From Citromicrobium bathyomarinum (GTDB lineage Bacteria; Pseudomonadota; Alphaproteobacteria; Sphingomonadales; Sphingomonadaceae), in the NCBI GenBank assembly GCA_001306305.2, contig CP155577.1, positions 1,781,501-1,845,500 on the forward strand: a stretch of DNA of 64,000 bases, read 5' to 3'. This document shows positions 8,559 to 18,426 of this stretch, in pieces. A model generated the notes under the pieces. That model worked only from the letters and a program-made list of their open reading frames with translations. It made no database searches and was not told the origin of the DNA. Position numbers and translations under genes: made by a program. Each line of letters starts with the position of its first letter. Within the stretch, counting starts at the first letter, position 1.

Positions 8559-9458
8559 TCAGGCGCCCTTGCTGGTGTCTTCGACGGCCTTGGCGGCGTC
8601 ATCGGACTTGGTCGGGCGCAGCGTGGTGAACGCCCGGTCGCCGCGCATCGCGCCGAACCAGGTGAACGGGTTCCAGCTTGCGGTGCCGTCCAGCGAATAG
8701 GTGATGAACTCCGCGCGGCCGCCGATATTGGCGAGCGGGACGGGGCCGCCCAGGCCCTGATTGGCGATCGAGGCGCGGCTGTCGGCCGAGGCATCGCGGT
8801 TGTCGCCCATCACGAACACCGCATCGTCGGGCACCTGGATTTCGGGGTAATTGTCGAGCGGCTGGTCGGGCAGTGCGTCGATGATCAGGTAGCTCGCGCC
8901 GTTGGGCATGGTCTCGCGTTCGACGGGAACGCGGCACTTGCGGGTGCCGTCGGGAGCGGTGACGGTGGTGAAGCCGGGGCCCTGACAGGGCGAATTGAGA
9001 TCGATCGGCAGCAGCATCGCAGGCTCGACCTTCTGCGGCACGGGCTTGCCGTTGAGGATGATCTGCCCGTTCTTCACCGCGATCCGGTCACCCGGCAGCG
9101 CGACCACGCGCTTGATATAGTCTTCGCTGCGCTGCGGATGGGTCGGGATGACGATGTCGCCATATTCCGGCGTCCCGCCGAAAATGCGCCAGTTGCCGCG
9201 CGGCAGCATGTGGAAGGTCACCGAAGACCAGTTGTAGCCGTAGGGGTAGCGGCTGACGATCAGCTGGTCGCCCACCAGCAGATTGGGCATCATGCTGGTC
9301 GAGGGGATGAAGAACGGCTTCGCGACGAAGCTGTGAAACGCCAGCACCGCGAGAAGCATCAGCGCCAGCCCGCGGAATTCGGCGAACCAGTTGACCTTTT
9401 CGTCCTCGCCGGATTTGGGTGCGGTGTCTTTTTTGCTCATGCTGGTCAGGTTGCTCAT
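8559..9458 (-). CDS. lepB: Signal peptidase I
   Basis: Type I leader peptidase that cleaves Sec and Tat signal peptides at the outer face of the inner membrane. The start at ATG 9458 (299 aa) is preferred over an upstream start because it overlaps the acpS stop as ATGA. One membrane segment lies at about residues 29-46. Catalytic Ser55 is in [10 protein letters not shown] and Lys116 in [12 protein letters not shown]; the signature [11 protein letters not shown] lies at 218-228. Length is normal for a proteobacterial enzyme with one transmembrane anchor. Part of the pdxJ-acpS-lepB operon. Confidence 0.95.
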   Translation of the reverse strand: MSNLTSMSKKDTAPKSGEDEKVNWFAEFRGLALMLLAVLAFHSFVAKPFFIPSTSMMPNLLVGDQLIVSRYPYGYNWSSVTFHMLPRGNWRIFGGTPEYGDIVIPTHPQRSEDYIKRVVALPGDRIAVKNGQIILNGKPVPQKVEPAMLLPIDLNSPCQGPGFTTVTAPDGTRKCRVPVERETMPNGASYLIIDALPDQPLDNYPEIQVPDDAVFVMGDNRDASADSRASIANQGLGGPVPLANIGGRAEFITYSLDGTASWNPFTWFGAMRGDRAFTTLRPTKSDDAAKAVEDTSKGA

Positions 9459-9856
9459 TCGGGAAGTGCCTCGATCATCACCAGAGCCTGTGCCCATGGA
9501 TGATCGTCCGTGAGGGTCAGGTGAACGCGTGCCACATGGCCCGCCGGGGTTATTTTCGCAAGCGCCTCCGCAGCGCCATGTGCCAGTTCGAGAGTGGGCG
9601 CGCCCGAGGGTGCGTTAACCACGCCGATGTCCTTCATGAAAACGCCCTGGCGAAATCCGGTGCCGACGGCCTTGGAGAACGCCTCCTTGGCGGCGAACCG
9701 CTTGGCGTAGGTGCCCGCGATGGTGAAGGGTCGCCGCCGCGCCTTGGCGCGTTCCTTTTCGGTGAAGACGCGGTTCTCGAACCGCTCGCCATAGCGGTCG
9801 AGCGAGTTCTGGATCCGCTCGATATTGCACAGGTCGGAGCCGAAACCGATGATCAT
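9455..9856 (-). CDS. acpS: Holo-[acyl-carrier-protein] synthase
   Basis: Transfers the 4'-phosphopantetheine group from CoA to apo-acyl carrier protein. 133 residues, the usual length. Asp8 ([12 protein letters not shown]) and Glu58 ([15 protein letters not shown]) are the Mg2+ ligands of the family. The start overlaps the stop of the upstream small membrane protein gene by 4 bp and the stop overlaps lepB by 4 bp, so translation is coupled through this cluster. Confidence 0.95.
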   Translation of the reverse strand: MIIGFGSDLCNIERIQNSLDRYGERFENRVFTEKERAKARRRPFTIAGTYAKRFAAKEAFSKAVGTGFRQGVFMKDIGVVNAPSGAPTLELAHGAAEALAKITPAGHVARVHLTLTDDHPWAQALVMIEALPE

Positions 9857-10128
9857 GATGCGCGCACCAGCAGGACGACGAGCAGGATCAGGGCGACATA
9901 ATGCAGGATGACCTGCGTCTTGACGAGATCGTGTGAGGTGTCGCCCTTCGCCAGACGCAAGGTCATGGTGTAACCGCCGACTTGTAGCAGGGGCCAGACG
10001 ACGGCGAAAACCGTCAGCGCGCCCGAGTTGAGCGACACGCCCAGCAGGAATATGCTGAGAAGAAAGGGAATAGCCCCTGCGATCGGCCAGAAGCGCTGGC
10101 CGGGGGTGATCTCTGCAGGCGCACTCAC
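9853..10128 (-). CDS. Small membrane protein (91 aa), unknown
   Basis: Three hydrophobic segments are visible: about residues 13-32 ([20 protein letters not shown]), 36-52 and 68-88. There is a short polar loop with [13 protein letters not shown] before the last helix. It overlaps pdxJ and acpS by 4 bp each, which makes it a genuine operon member. I recall similar small proteins next to pdxJ/acpS in sphingomonads, without a known role; no catalytic motif is seen. Confidence 0.75.
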   Translation of the reverse strand: MSAPAEITPGQRFWPIAGAIPFLLSIFLLGVSLNSGALTVFAVVWPLLQVGGYTMTLRLAKGDTSHDLVKTQVILHYVALILLVVLLVRAS

Positions 10129-10865
10129 CGCGCTTCGTCCATCAGTTCGCGCATCCGGCGGATCGCGGGTTCCAGCCCGGTGAAGATTGCCTCGCCGATC
10201 AGGTAATGGCCGATATTGAGCTCTGCGATTTGCGGGATGGCGGCGATGGGCTGGACATTGTCGAAGGTCAGGCCGTGGCCCGCGTGGGGTTCGATCCCGT
10301 TCTTCACCGCCAATGCCGCCATGTCCGCAATCCGCTTCAGTTCGATCGAGCGCTGCTCGCCAGTTGCATGCGCATATTCGCCTGTGTGGAACTCTACGAC
10401 AGGCGCGCCGAGGCGCATTGCCGCTTCGAGCTGTGCAGGGTGGGCTTCGATGAACAGCGAGACGCGGATGCCCGCGTCGGTCAGTTGCGACACGATCGGC
10501 GCGAGCTGGTTGTGCAGGCCCGCCGCGTCCAGCCCGCCTTCGGTCGTGCGTTCCTCGCGCTTCTCGGGGACGATGCAGGCGGCGTGCGGCTGATGGCGCA
10601 GCGCGATCGCCAGCATTTCCTCGGTCGCCGCCATTTCGAGGTTGAGCGGCAGGTCGGTCGCATCCTGAATGCGCCTGAGATCGTCGTCGCGGATATGGCG
10701 GCGGTCTTCGCGCAGGTGCGCGGTAATGCCATCGCCGCCCACGGCCGCGACGATTTGCGCCGCGCGCACGGGATCGGGATGGTCGCCGCCACGCGCGTTA
10801 CGGATGGTCGCGACGTGATCGATATTGACGCCCAGGCGGAGTTTTTGGGGGCGGTTGCTCATCAT
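10125..10865 (-). CDS. pdxJ: Pyridoxine 5'-phosphate synthase
   Basis: Condenses 1-deoxyxylulose 5-phosphate with 3-amino-2-oxopropyl phosphate to pyridoxine 5'-phosphate in the DXP-dependent vitamin B6 pathway. 246 residues, TIM barrel. Family motifs are clear: [19 protein letters not shown] at the N-terminus, [26 protein letters not shown], and [10 protein letters not shown] near residue 205. It lies 6 bp downstream of the serine hydrolase gene and overlaps the next small gene by 4 bp. Confidence 0.96.
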   Translation of the reverse strand: MMSNRPQKLRLGVNIDHVATIRNARGGDHPDPVRAAQIVAAVGGDGITAHLREDRRHIRDDDLRRIQDATDLPLNLEMAATEEMLAIALRHQPHAACIVPEKREERTTEGGLDAAGLHNQLAPIVSQLTDAGIRVSLFIEAHPAQLEAAMRLGAPVVEFHTGEYAHATGEQRSIELKRIADMAALAVKNGIEPHAGHGLTFDNVQPIAAIPQIAELNIGHYLIGEAIFTGLEPAIRRMRELMDEAR

Positions 10866-10871
10866 CGCGCT

Positions 10872-11969
10872 CTAGCGGGGTGTCGCCGGGCTCGCAATTG
10901 CGTTGCAGGCGAGTGCTGCAAGTGCGTCGTGCAACGCGCCGGAGCCGGTCCAGATTTCTCCGAAATTGAACTCGCCGTCGGCGGTCGCCAGTGCCAGCGC
11001 CATGTCGCGCTGGGGCAGCATGATGTTGCGCACCTGATATTTGCCGATCGCGCCGCGCCGCTCGACGATGCGGACCGGGGCGTCGCAGCCTTCGAGCGGC
11101 GCATCGAACACCCACTGGCCGAGCGCCATATATCCCAGCTGCGGATCGCCCTGCCACATCGCGGTGCGGGCCTCCGGGCCGAGCAGCTTGCCCGCCATCA
11201 GCGCACGGTCGAAGCGCAGCATGTCTGCCAGCGGACCGATCAGCGCGGCGGAGGTGCCGTAGCGGGCGATGCGGGTGGTGTGGGTTGGGTCACGCCCGGC
11301 ATAGTCGCGCGCGCTCCCAGCGCGAAGCAGCGCGGTATCGCGCCAGCCCGATGGTATGGCGATCCGCTTCTCCAGCAGCGCCTCGATCGGTTTGCCGGTC
11401 ACGTTTTCGAAGATCGCGCCCAGCACGATGTAGTCGCAGTTGTTGTAGCGCCATTCCTCGCTCGGCGCGGTGCGATCGGCCAGACACCAGTCGAGCCCGG
11501 TCGATCCGTCGGAGTAGAAAGACGGGAACCCGGTCGCATCCGGCGGGCTGTCGTCGGGATTGGCAAGGCCTGATCGGTGCTGGAGCAGCTGACGGATCGT
11601 GGGGGCGGGCACCTTGGAGGCGAGCTCGGGCAGATACCGATCCGCCGGAGCATCGAGATCGAGCGTCCCGGCTTCGACCTGCTGCATCGCCAGTACCGCC
11701 AGCACCTGCTTGGTCACCGATGCCCACGGCCACCGCTCCGGATTATCCGCTTCGTCCCGCGCAGCGAGCCCGATCGAGACCGAAGAAAGATCGCCCGGCC
11801 TCCGGCTCACCACCGCTTCGCCGGTAAAGCCGCTTGTGTAGAGAGCCTGCGCAAAAGGGGCCGACGCCGCGGGTGCGCCGGGCGTCGGGGGTGTGTCGCG
11901 CAGATCGTGGGGCGCGCAGCCCGTGGCGGCCACCAGGGCGAGCGCGCCAAGGGCTGCGCGCAGGATCAA
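10872..11969 (-). CDS. Beta-lactamase-family serine hydrolase, lipoprotein
   Basis: 365 residues. A lipoprotein signal peptide ends in the lipobox VAATGC (Cys18), so the protein is probably anchored in the periplasm. The penicillin-binding/class C fold is indicated by S84-V-T-K87 (SxxK) and Y175-N-N (YxN). The third motif is not evident. Members hydrolyse peptide or ester substrates; this one is unlikely to be a true beta-lactamase, but substrate is unknown. It overlaps pyrE by 4 bp and precedes pdxJ by 6 bp. Confidence 0.85.
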   Translation of the reverse strand: MILRAALGALALVAATGCAPHDLRDTPPTPGAPAASAPFAQALYTSGFTGEAVVSRRPGDLSSVSIGLAARDEADNPERWPWASVTKQVLAVLAMQQVEAGTLDLDAPADRYLPELASKVPAPTIRQLLQHRSGLANPDDSPPDATGFPSFYSDGSTGLDWCLADRTAPSEEWRYNNCDYIVLGAIFENVTGKPIEALLEKRIAIPSGWRDTALLRAGSARDYAGRDPTHTTRIARYGTSAALIGPLADMLRFDRALMAGKLLGPEARTAMWQGDPQLGYMALGQWVFDAPLEGCDAPVRIVERRGAIGKYQVRNIMLPQRDMALALATADGEFNFGEIWTGSGALHDALAALACNAIASPATPR

Positions 11970-12547
11970 GCCTTGCGGCTCCCCGGCTTGGTCACGGGCA
12001 CCGCCTTCAGGCTCTCGGGCACCTCGCCTTCGGGATAGGTCGGGAAGGAAAGCTGGATCAGCGGGAAGAACGGCACGCCCATGTCGGCTTCGCCGGACGA
12101 GCGATCGACCAGCGCTGCCTCGGCGATCACCTCGCCGCCCTCGCGCTTCACAGCCTCGATCGCCTCAACGCTCGATTTGCCGGTGGTGACCACGTCTTCC
12201 ACCATCAGCACCCGCGCGCCTTTTTCCAGTGCAAAGCCGCGACGCAGTTCGAAAGTGCCTTCGGGCCGTTCGAGGAACATCGCGTTCTTGCCCAGCGCGC
12301 GGCCCATTTCATACCCTATGATAAGGCCGCCCATCGCCGGGCTGACGATCACGTCGATCTGGCTGCGGATGTCGCGCGGGATTTTTTGAGACAGCGCAAA
12401 AGCCAGCCGGCCAGCGCGTTCCGGGTCCATCAACACCCGCGCGCATTGCAGATAATGGGCCGAGTGGCGGCCCGAACTCAGAAGGAAATGTCCTTCGAGC
12501 AGGGCGTCGCAACCCCGCAGTTCACCGATGATCTCTTCATCCGTCAT
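11966..12547 (-). CDS. pyrE: Orotate phosphoribosyltransferase
   Basis: Converts orotate and PRPP into orotidine 5'-phosphate in pyrimidine synthesis. The frame extends upstream to 12688, but ATG 12547 (193 aa) gives the normal N-terminus MTDEEIIGELRG. The PRPP-binding motif is MVEDVVTTGKS (about residues 115-125), and FLLSSGRHS near residue 21 is also typical. First gene of the nine-gene minus-strand operon, divergent from coxB across about 200 bp. Confidence 0.95.
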   Translation of the reverse strand: MTDEEIIGELRGCDALLEGHFLLSSGRHSAHYLQCARVLMDPERAGRLAFALSQKIPRDIRSQIDVIVSPAMGGLIIGYEMGRALGKNAMFLERPEGTFELRRGFALEKGARVLMVEDVVTTGKSSVEAIEAVKREGGEVIAEAALVDRSSGEADMGVPFFPLIQLSFPTYPEGEVPESLKAVPVTKPGSRKA

Positions 12548-12637
12548 GACCGTTCGTGCCTTCGTTATCTGTGTAGTGATGGGGCTGGTGTTGCACCAAA
12601 CGCATTGGACGCCCCGTGAATTCCGGTCTAGAGGCGC

Positions 12638-12666
12638 TTGAGAGTCGCGGCAAGCGCCCCTATAGG
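12638..12666 (+). promoter_or_regulatory. Predicted sigma70-type promoter for the cytochrome oxidase operon
   Basis: TTGAGA (12638-12643) and TATAGG (12661-12666) are separated by exactly 17 bp and point towards coxB, whose start is 85 bp further on. This is one of the best -35/-10 pairs in an intergenic region of this window. It is a match by eye and has not been tested. Confidence 0.5.
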
Positions 12667-12750
12667 GCGAGCCCGAAATCACGCCCAAGCATGCTAAAAT
12701 GGGTTACAGGGCCCGTGTTTCTGCAAGGTTCGAAGGAAGTCAGACCGACA

Positions 12751-13899
12751 ATGTCAATTGCCGCCGCCTATCGCGATATCCGCCGTTTCCTGATTGCAGT
12801 TCTTGCTGTTGCCGGCCTTGGCCTTGCCGCTCAGGCTGCCATTGCCGCCGCGCCCGATACGGGTGTGCCGGCTGCTGCGACGCAGACCGAGGCCGCTGCT
12901 GCCGATACCGCAACGGGCGCGGATCAAGCTGCCGGCGAGGGTGATGCTGCCGCCACTGATAGTGAAGGTGGGTACGAACATCTCGGCCCCGAATGGATCA
13001 AGGGCCAGCCGACCGCGTTCGAAGACAACGCGCTCAAATCGATGAGCTTCCAGGACCAGTACACCGACGATGGTCAGTTCGCGCTGGGGATGAACAACTA
13101 CATCCTCGCGCCGGTGATCGTGTTCATCAGCGCCTTCGTGTTCTTCCTGCTTCTGGTGGTGGTGGTCCGCTATCGCCGCCGTGAGGGACGCGAGCCTTCG
13201 CGCACCACCCACAACACGCTGATCGAAGTGATCTGGACGCTGGTTCCGGTGCTGATCCTGGTGATCATCGCGGTCCCCTCGATCACGCTGCTCGCGCGGC
13301 AGTACAAGACCGCGCCGGCCGATGCGATCACCATCAAGGCGACCGGCTACCAGTGGTACTGGGGCTACACTTATCCCGACCAGGGCGGGTTCGAAGTGAT
13401 TTCGAACATGCTGCCCAAGGAAGAAGCGCTCTCGCGTGGCGAACCGGCGCAGCTTGCTGTGGATAACCGCATGGTCGTGCCGGTCGGCGTGCCGCTGCGC
13501 ATCCAGACCTTCGGCGCGGACGTGATCCACTCGTTCTCGGTCCCGAGCCTGTGGTTCAAGGTCGATGCCGTCCCGGGTCGCCTGAACGAGCGAGTGCTGA
13601 CCATTCAGGAGCCGGGCATCTATTACGGCCAGTGTTCCGAACTGTGCGGCGCGCGCCATGGCTACATGCCGATCGCGATCGAAGCCGTCCCGATGGACAA
13701 GTGGCGCCAGTGGGTGCTTTCCAAGGGCGGCACTTTCGAGGAAGGTGCCGAAGGTAGCGAACAGGCGGACATTCAGGCTCCGGCGAGCGCGACCGAAGGG
13801 GCTCCCGCTGCAGGTGGTGCGCCGACCGCTGCCGACGATGGCGGCGAAGCGCCGTCCGTGCCGCTCGACGCGAGCGACGCGGCCGACACGGCAGCCTGA
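12751..13899 (+). CDS. coxB: Cytochrome c oxidase subunit II
   Basis: Carries the CuA centre that accepts electrons from cytochrome c. ATG 12751 is chosen because it begins a signal peptide (cleavage near residue 32); the upstream part of the frame is atypical. 382 aa. Two membrane helices lie at about 116-139 and 157-180. CuA ligands are visible: His260, Cys295 and Cys299 in GQCSELCGARHGYM, His303 and Met306; the aromatic electron-entry motif is YQWYWGYTYP. Unusual are an Ala/Thr-rich N-terminal insert (about 33-70) and a low-complexity Ala/Pro/Asp-rich tail of about 55 residues. Confidence 0.97.
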   Translation: MSIAAAYRDIRRFLIAVLAVAGLGLAAQAAIAAAPDTGVPAAATQTEAAAADTATGADQAAGEGDAAATDSEGGYEHLGPEWIKGQPTAFEDNALKSMSFQDQYTDDGQFALGMNNYILAPVIVFISAFVFFLLLVVVVRYRRREGREPSRTTHNTLIEVIWTLVPVLILVIIAVPSITLLARQYKTAPADAITIKATGYQWYWGYTYPDQGGFEVISNMLPKEEALSRGEPAQLAVDNRMVVPVGVPLRIQTFGADVIHSFSVPSLWFKVDAVPGRLNERVLTIQEPGIYYGQCSELCGARHGYMPIAIEAVPMDKWRQWVLSKGGTFEEGAEGSEQADIQAPASATEGAPAAGGAPTAADDGGEAPSVPLDASDAADTAA

Positions 13900-13973
13900 C
13901 CGGCGGACGCGAGTCCGGCGAGAGAATAATCGACTTTTAGACGTCACGTAGAACCGAAGAGAACCAGAGCGAC

Positions 13974-15695
13974 ATGGCTACCACTGCTGACACCTTCCAG
14001 GCCCATACGGACGAGCATCATCACGATGCCGACCACAAGCCGGGCTTCTTCGCCCGGTGGTTCATGTCGACGAACCACAAGGATATCGGCACGCTCTACC
14101 TGATCTTCGCGATCATCGCGGGCGTGATCGGCGGCGCGATCTCCGGGATCATGCGGGCCGAGCTGGCCGCGCCGGGCATTCAGGTGCTCAACGTGGTTGC
14201 GCCCTGGCTTGGTGCCGATCCCGCGCAGCTCGACCAGACGCTCCACCTGTGGAACGTGTTCATCACCGCGCACGGCCTGATCATGGTGTTCTTCATGGTC
14301 ATGCCCGCGATGATCGGGGGCTTCGGCAACTGGTTCGTGCCGCTGATGATCGGCGCGCCGGACATGGCCTTCCCGCGCATGAACAACGTGTCGTTCTGGC
14401 TGACCGTGGCCGGCTTCTTCTCGCTGCTGTTCTCGATGTTCGTCCCCGGCGGTGTCGGGCCGGGCGCGGGTACCGGCTGGACGGTCTATGCGCCGCTTTC
14501 GACCAGCGGTTCGGTCGGCCCGGCGGTCGACTTCGCGATCTTCTCTCTCCACCTTGCGGGCGCAGGCTCGATCCTGGGTGCGACCAACTTCATCACCACC
14601 ATCTTCAACATGCGCGCGCCGGGCATGACCCTGCACAAGATGCCGCTGTTCGTGTGGTCGGTGCTGGTCACCGCCTTCCTGCTGCTGCTCTCGCTGCCGG
14701 TTCTGGCCGCGGCGATCACCATGCTGATCACCGACCGTAACTTCGGTACCACCTTCTTCGATCCGTCGGGCGGTGGCGATCCGGTCCTCTACCAGCACCT
14801 GTTCTGGTTCTTCGGCCACCCCGAAGTGTACATCATGATCCTGCCGGGCTTCGGCATGATCAGCCAGATCGTGGCGACCTTCAGCCGCAAGCCGGTGTTC
14901 GGCTACCTCGGCATGGCCTACGCCATGGTCGCGATCGGCGTGGTCGGCTTCATCGTGTGGGCGCACCACATGTATACCGTCGGCCTCGACGTGAACACGA
15001 AGATGTACTTCACCGCTGCGACAATGGTCATCGCGGTGCCCACCGGCGTGAAGATCTTCAGCTGGATCGCCACGATGTGGGGCGGTTCGATCGAGTTCAA
15101 ATCGCCGATGGTCTGGGCGATGGGCTTCATCTTCCTGTTCACCGTGGGCGGTGTGACGGGCGTCGTGCTCGCCAATGGCGGCATCGACGACAACCTGCAC
15201 GACACCTACTACGTCGTCGCGCACTTCCACTACGTGCTCTCGATGGGTGCGGTCTTCTCGATCTTCGCGGGCTTCTACTACTGGTTCCCGAAGATGAGCG
15301 GCCGCTGGCACTCCGAACTGCTGGCCCACATCCACTTCTGGGTGTTCTTCGTCGGCGTGAACTTGGTGTTCTTCCCGATGCACTTCCTCGGCGTGAACGG
15401 AATGCCGCGCCGCATTCCCGACTACCCGGGCCAGTTCGAGTTCTGGAACCACATTTCGACGCTCGGCTACGGCATTGTCGCGATCTCGGTCCTGATCTTC
15501 TTCGCCAACCTCGTCTACGCCTTCGTGGCAGGCAAGAAGGCGGAAGCGAACTACTGGGGGCCGGGTGCGACCACGCTGGAATGGACTCTGTCCAGCCCGC
15601 CGCCGTTTCACCAGTTCGAAACGCTGCCGGTGATCGAGGACCACCACGATTACCACAACCACCTGCCGGGCGAAGGCAAGCCGGCGCACGCGTAA
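13974..15695 (+). CDS. ctaD: Cytochrome c oxidase subunit I (aa3 type)
   Basis: Catalytic haem-copper subunit, 573 residues, twelve membrane helices. Ligands are visible: His100 (haem a), His282 with Tyr286 in [12 protein letters not shown] (CuB and the cross-linked Tyr), His331/His332 (CuB), and His417/His419 in VAHFHYV (haem a3 and haem a). Asp130 ([12 protein letters not shown]) and Lys360 (PTGVK) match the entry of the D and K proton channels, and Glu284 is present. This identifies a type A proton-pumping oxidase. It is 74 bp downstream of coxB. Confidence 0.98.
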   Translation: MATTADTFQAHTDEHHHDADHKPGFFARWFMSTNHKDIGTLYLIFAIIAGVIGGAISGIMRAELAAPGIQVLNVVAPWLGADPAQLDQTLHLWNVFITAHGLIMVFFMVMPAMIGGFGNWFVPLMIGAPDMAFPRMNNVSFWLTVAGFFSLLFSMFVPGGVGPGAGTGWTVYAPLSTSGSVGPAVDFAIFSLHLAGAGSILGATNFITTIFNMRAPGMTLHKMPLFVWSVLVTAFLLLLSLPVLAAAITMLITDRNFGTTFFDPSGGGDPVLYQHLFWFFGHPEVYIMILPGFGMISQIVATFSRKPVFGYLGMAYAMVAIGVVGFIVWAHHMYTVGLDVNTKMYFTAATMVIAVPTGVKIFSWIATMWGGSIEFKSPMVWAMGFIFLFTVGGVTGVVLANGGIDDNLHDTYYVVAHFHYVLSMGAVFSIFAGFYYWFPKMSGRWHSELLAHIHFWVFFVGVNLVFFPMHFLGVNGMPRRIPDYPGQFEFWNHISTLGYGIVAISVLIFFANLVYAFVAGKKAEANYWGPGATTLEWTLSSPPPFHQFETLPVIEDHHDYHNHLPGEGKPAHA

Positions 15696-15705
15696 CGACA
15701 CATCT

Positions 15706-15810
15706 CCCCTCCCGTTCGCGGGAGGGGGCCATGGGGTGGGCCGCACCCCGCTTGTGCTTGATCGGGCGGGGCAGGCCTTTGTCCCGCTACCCCTCCGCAA
15801 GCAGGAGGGG
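15706..15810. repeat. Pair of REP-like GC-rich hairpins before ctaB
   Basis: Two related palindromes lie between ctaD and ctaB. The first (15706-15727) has the 9-bp arms CCCCTCCCG / CGGGAGGGG and a TTCG loop; the second (15790-15810) has CCCCTCC / GGAGGGG with loop GCAAGCA. The right arm of the second contains the likely ribosome site of ctaB. Elements of this type are, as I recall, scattered through intergenic regions of sphingomonads. They may end some transcripts or protect mRNA ends. Confidence 0.6.
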
Positions 15811-15819
15811 AGGAATGAC

Positions 15820-16770
15820 ATGACGACAACGACGACCCTCATCACGCCGACCGCAGCGACGCCGATGTCGAGCCATTGGCGCGACTTCCTCGCGCTGACC
15901 AAGCCGGGCGTCGTGCGTCTGGTCGTCTTTACCGGCCTGTGCGGGCTGCTGGCCGCACCGGGCCATATCAATCCGGTGCTCGGCTTCACCGCGATCCTGT
16001 GCATCGCACTCGCCGCCGGCGGCGCTGCCGCGTTCAACCAGTGGTATGAATCCGAGCTCGACGCGCGGATGAAGCGCACCGCAAAGCGCCCGATCCCCGC
16101 CGGGCGGGTGAGCAGGAACGACGCGCGCGACTTCGCCAGCGTGCTGTGCGGCGCATCGGTACTGGTGATGGGGCTGGCGATCGGCTGGCTCGCCGCCGCG
16201 ATCCTCGCCGTCTCGATCTTCTACTACGTCGTCGTCTACACGATGTGGCTCAAGCCGCGCACACCGCAGAACATCGTGATCGGTGGCGGCGCGGGCGCGT
16301 TCCCGCCGCTGATCGGCTGGGTCGCGGTGACGGGCGACATTACGCTCACCCCGGTGCTGCTGTTCGCGATCATCTTCTTCTGGACGCCGCCGCACTTCTG
16401 GGCGCTCGCGATGTTCGTGAAGAGCGACTACGCGCAGGCCGGCGTCCCGATGATGCCGGTGGTGCATGGCGAGGCGGCGACCCGTCACCAGATCCTGGCC
16501 TATGCGCTGTTCATGGTCCCGCTCGCCGCGGCACCCTGGTATCTGGGCACGGCAGGCGTGGTCTACGGCGCTGCCTCGCTCGCGCTGACTGGCTTCTTCG
16601 CGGCACTCGCAGTGCCCGTGGGCCTGCGCCGCTCTGTCGACGGCGACACGATGAAGCCCGAAAAGCGGCTGTTCGCCTATTCGATCCTTTACCTGTTCGC
16701 GCTGTTCGGCGTGCTGGTGATCGACCGCGTGCTGCAGAACGCCGGTATTATTGCAGGAGGTCTCGCATGA
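15820..16770 (+). CDS. ctaB: Protohaem IX farnesyltransferase (haem O synthase)
   Basis: Adds a farnesyl group to haem b to give haem O, the precursor of haem A for the oxidase. ATG 15820 (316 aa) follows the strong site GGAGGGGAGG; the frame upstream of it lies in repeat-like sequence. UbiA-superfamily membrane enzyme with about nine helices. The first Asp-rich motif is [19 protein letters not shown], and the second region has [20 protein letters not shown]. The ATGA overlap with the following small gene indicates coupling. Confidence 0.95.
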   Translation: MTTTTTLITPTAATPMSSHWRDFLALTKPGVVRLVVFTGLCGLLAAPGHINPVLGFTAILCIALAAGGAAAFNQWYESELDARMKRTAKRPIPAGRVSRNDARDFASVLCGASVLVMGLAIGWLAAAILAVSIFYYVVVYTMWLKPRTPQNIVIGGGAGAFPPLIGWVAVTGDITLTPVLLFAIIFFWTPPHFWALAMFVKSDYAQAGVPMMPVVHGEAATRHQILAYALFMVPLAAAPWYLGTAGVVYGAASLALTGFFAALAVPVGLRRSVDGDTMKPEKRLFAYSILYLFALFGVLVIDRVLQNAGIIAGGLA

Positions 16771-16919
16771 GCGACGACAACCGTCCGCCCCGCATGAGCC
16801 CCGAAGAGGAAGCGCGCTTCAAGGAAGCCCGCAAGGGCCGCAATCTCGCGATCGGCGCGGTGCTGCTCTTCTTCGCCGTGCTGTTCTACGCGATCACGAT
16901 CGTGAGGATGGGCGACTGA
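16767..16919 (+). CDS. Small CoxF-like membrane protein (50 aa)
   Basis: This short gene lies between ctaB and ctaG, overlapping ctaB by 4 bp (ATGA) and ctaG by 1 bp (TGATG). The protein has a charged N-terminus ([20 protein letters not shown]) and one membrane helix ([18 protein letters not shown]). Such one-helix proteins are regular members of alphaproteobacterial cox operons, sometimes named CoxF, and probably help in assembly. It is too short for a confident family call, but position and coupling make it real. Confidence 0.75.
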   Translation: MSDDNRPPRMSPEEEARFKEARKGRNLAIGAVLLFFAVLFYAITIVRMGD

Positions 16920-17500
16920 TGTCGAGCGCGTCCGCCTCCAGTCTCGACCGTCGCAATCTGCGCATTGCGGCCCTCGCTTTTCTGGCGGCGGCCTGCATGG
17001 TCGGCCTCGGCTTCGCATCGGTGCCGCTGTACCGGATGTTCTGCCAGGTGACGGGCTTCGGCGGGACCACCCAGGTGGCGAACGAGAGCGATGCCGCGAT
17101 CGCCGAACGGCTCGCCTCGAGCGCGGGCACGCCGCCGATCTCCGTCCGCTTCGATGCGAATACCGCGAGCGGGATGCCGTGGACCTTCAAGCCGGTGCAC
17201 ACCAGCGATTCGGTGCAGATCGGCGTACGCGACCTCGCCTTCTTCACCGCGAAGAACAATTCCTCCGTGCCGATCACCGGGACCGCGACCTTCAATGTCG
17301 AGCCCGAGCAGGCGGCACCTTATTTCAACAAGATCCAGTGTTTCTGCTTTACCGAGCAGACCCTGCAGCCGGGCGAGGAGGTGCGGATGCCCGTGCTCTT
17401 CTATGTCGATCCGGCCGCGCTCGACGATCCCAACATGGAAGGGGTCGAACAGATTACCCTGAGCTACACCTTCCACCGCAAACCGCCTGAAGACAGCTGA
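16919..17500 (+). CDS. ctaG: Cytochrome c oxidase assembly protein CtaG/Cox11
   Basis: Copper chaperone that delivers copper to CuB of subunit I. ATG 16919 (193 aa) is set by the one-base TGATG overlap with the preceding gene. One N-terminal membrane helix (about residues 13-35) is followed by FCQVTGFGGTTQ and a periplasmic immunoglobulin-like domain. The copper-binding CFCF motif is in KIQCFCFTEQTLQPGEEV. All expected features are present. Confidence 0.95.
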   Translation: MSSASASSLDRRNLRIAALAFLAAACMVGLGFASVPLYRMFCQVTGFGGTTQVANESDAAIAERLASSAGTPPISVRFDANTASGMPWTFKPVHTSDSVQIGVRDLAFFTAKNNSSVPITGTATFNVEPEQAAPYFNKIQCFCFTEQTLQPGEEVRMPVLFYVDPAALDDPNMEGVEQITLSYTFHRKPPEDS

Positions 17501-17562
17501 CCCTCTGGACCGCGGCAAGCCTCCCGGTTAAGGGCGGAGCCGCTGAATAGGAAAGACGAAAA

Positions 17563-18426
17563 ATGGCCGGCGCCAAGAACCACGATTATCACATTCTCGC
17601 TCCCGACATCTGGCCGTTCGTCGGTGCCTTTGCGGCGCTGACCTTCACCACGGGCATGGTTTTCTTCATGCACACGATGGCCGGATGGGAAGTGATCCTT
17701 GGCGCAGGCATCGCGCTGCTGATCGCCACCTTCTGGGGCTGGTTCTCGAAGATCGTCAAGGAAGCGCAGGCGGGCGACCACACTCCGGTGGTCCAGCTGC
17801 ACATGCGCTACGGCATGATCCTGTTCATCCTTTCCGAAGTGATGTTCTTCGTCGGGTGGTTCTGGGCCTTCTTCGATTTTGCGCTGTTCCCGGCGCCGCT
17901 GGAGATGGTTGCCGAGGGCACTTGGCAGAACCTGATCGGGCAGGATGGCGCAGCTGCACTCGTCCAGTTCCCGGCCGATGGCATTCACGTCATCGACCCG
18001 TTCGACCTGCCGCTCATCAACACCCTTATCCTGCTGTGTTCGGGCACCACGGTCACCTGGGCGCACCACTCGCTGATCAATGGCGATCGCGAAGGGCTCA
18101 AGCTCGGCCTGTGGGCGACGATCGGCCTCGGCGTTCTGTTCACCGCGATCCAGGCTTACGAATACCTGCACGCGCCGTTCGGCTTCGGCGGTGTGAACTA
18201 TACCAGCGCCTTCTACATGGCGACTGGCTTCCACGGCTTCCACGTGATCGTCGGCACGATCTTCCTGATCGTCTGCCTGCGTCGCGCCTATCTCGGCCAC
18301 TTCACCCCGCGCCAGCACTTCGGCTTCGAAGCTGCTGCTTGGTACTGGCACTTCGTCGACGTGGTGTGGCTGTTCCTGTTCATCTCCGTTTACGTCTGGG
18401 GTGGCTGGGGCGCCGAAGTCCACTGA
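17563..18426 (+). CDS. ctaE: Cytochrome c oxidase subunit III
   Basis: 287 residues, seven membrane helices, the third core subunit of the oxidase. Characteristic phrases include HMRYGMILFILSEVMFFVGW with the conserved Glu, TGFHGFHVIVGTIFL and AAWYWHFVDVVWLFLFISVY at the C-terminus. There is a 62-bp gap after ctaG. Its stop overlaps the start of the next short frame by one base (TGATG), so downstream translation is coupled. Confidence 0.97.
   Translation: MAGAKNHDYHILAPDIWPFVGAFAALTFTTGMVFFMHTMAGWEVILGAGIALLIATFWGWFSKIVKEAQAGDHTPVVQLHMRYGMILFILSEVMFFVGWFWAFFDFALFPAPLEMVAEGTWQNLIGQDGAAALVQFPADGIHVIDPFDLPLINTLILLCSGTTVTWAHHSLINGDREGLKLGLWATIGLGVLFTAIQAYEYLHAPFGFGGVNYTSAFYMATGFHGFHVIVGTIFLIVCLRRAYLGHFTPRQHFGFEAAAWYWHFVDVVWLFLFISVYVWGGWGAEVH

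Noticed and set aside
13904-13917. CGGAC/GTCCG hairpin between coxB and ctaD
   Set aside because: The 5-bp stem is too weak to call as a terminator or processing site in GC-rich DNA.
13944-16079. Long open frame (711 codons) on the minus strand opposite ctaD
   Set aside because: Its His/Arg/Asp/Glu-rich composition is that of a GC-bias shadow; the plus strand carries the unmistakable oxidase genes.
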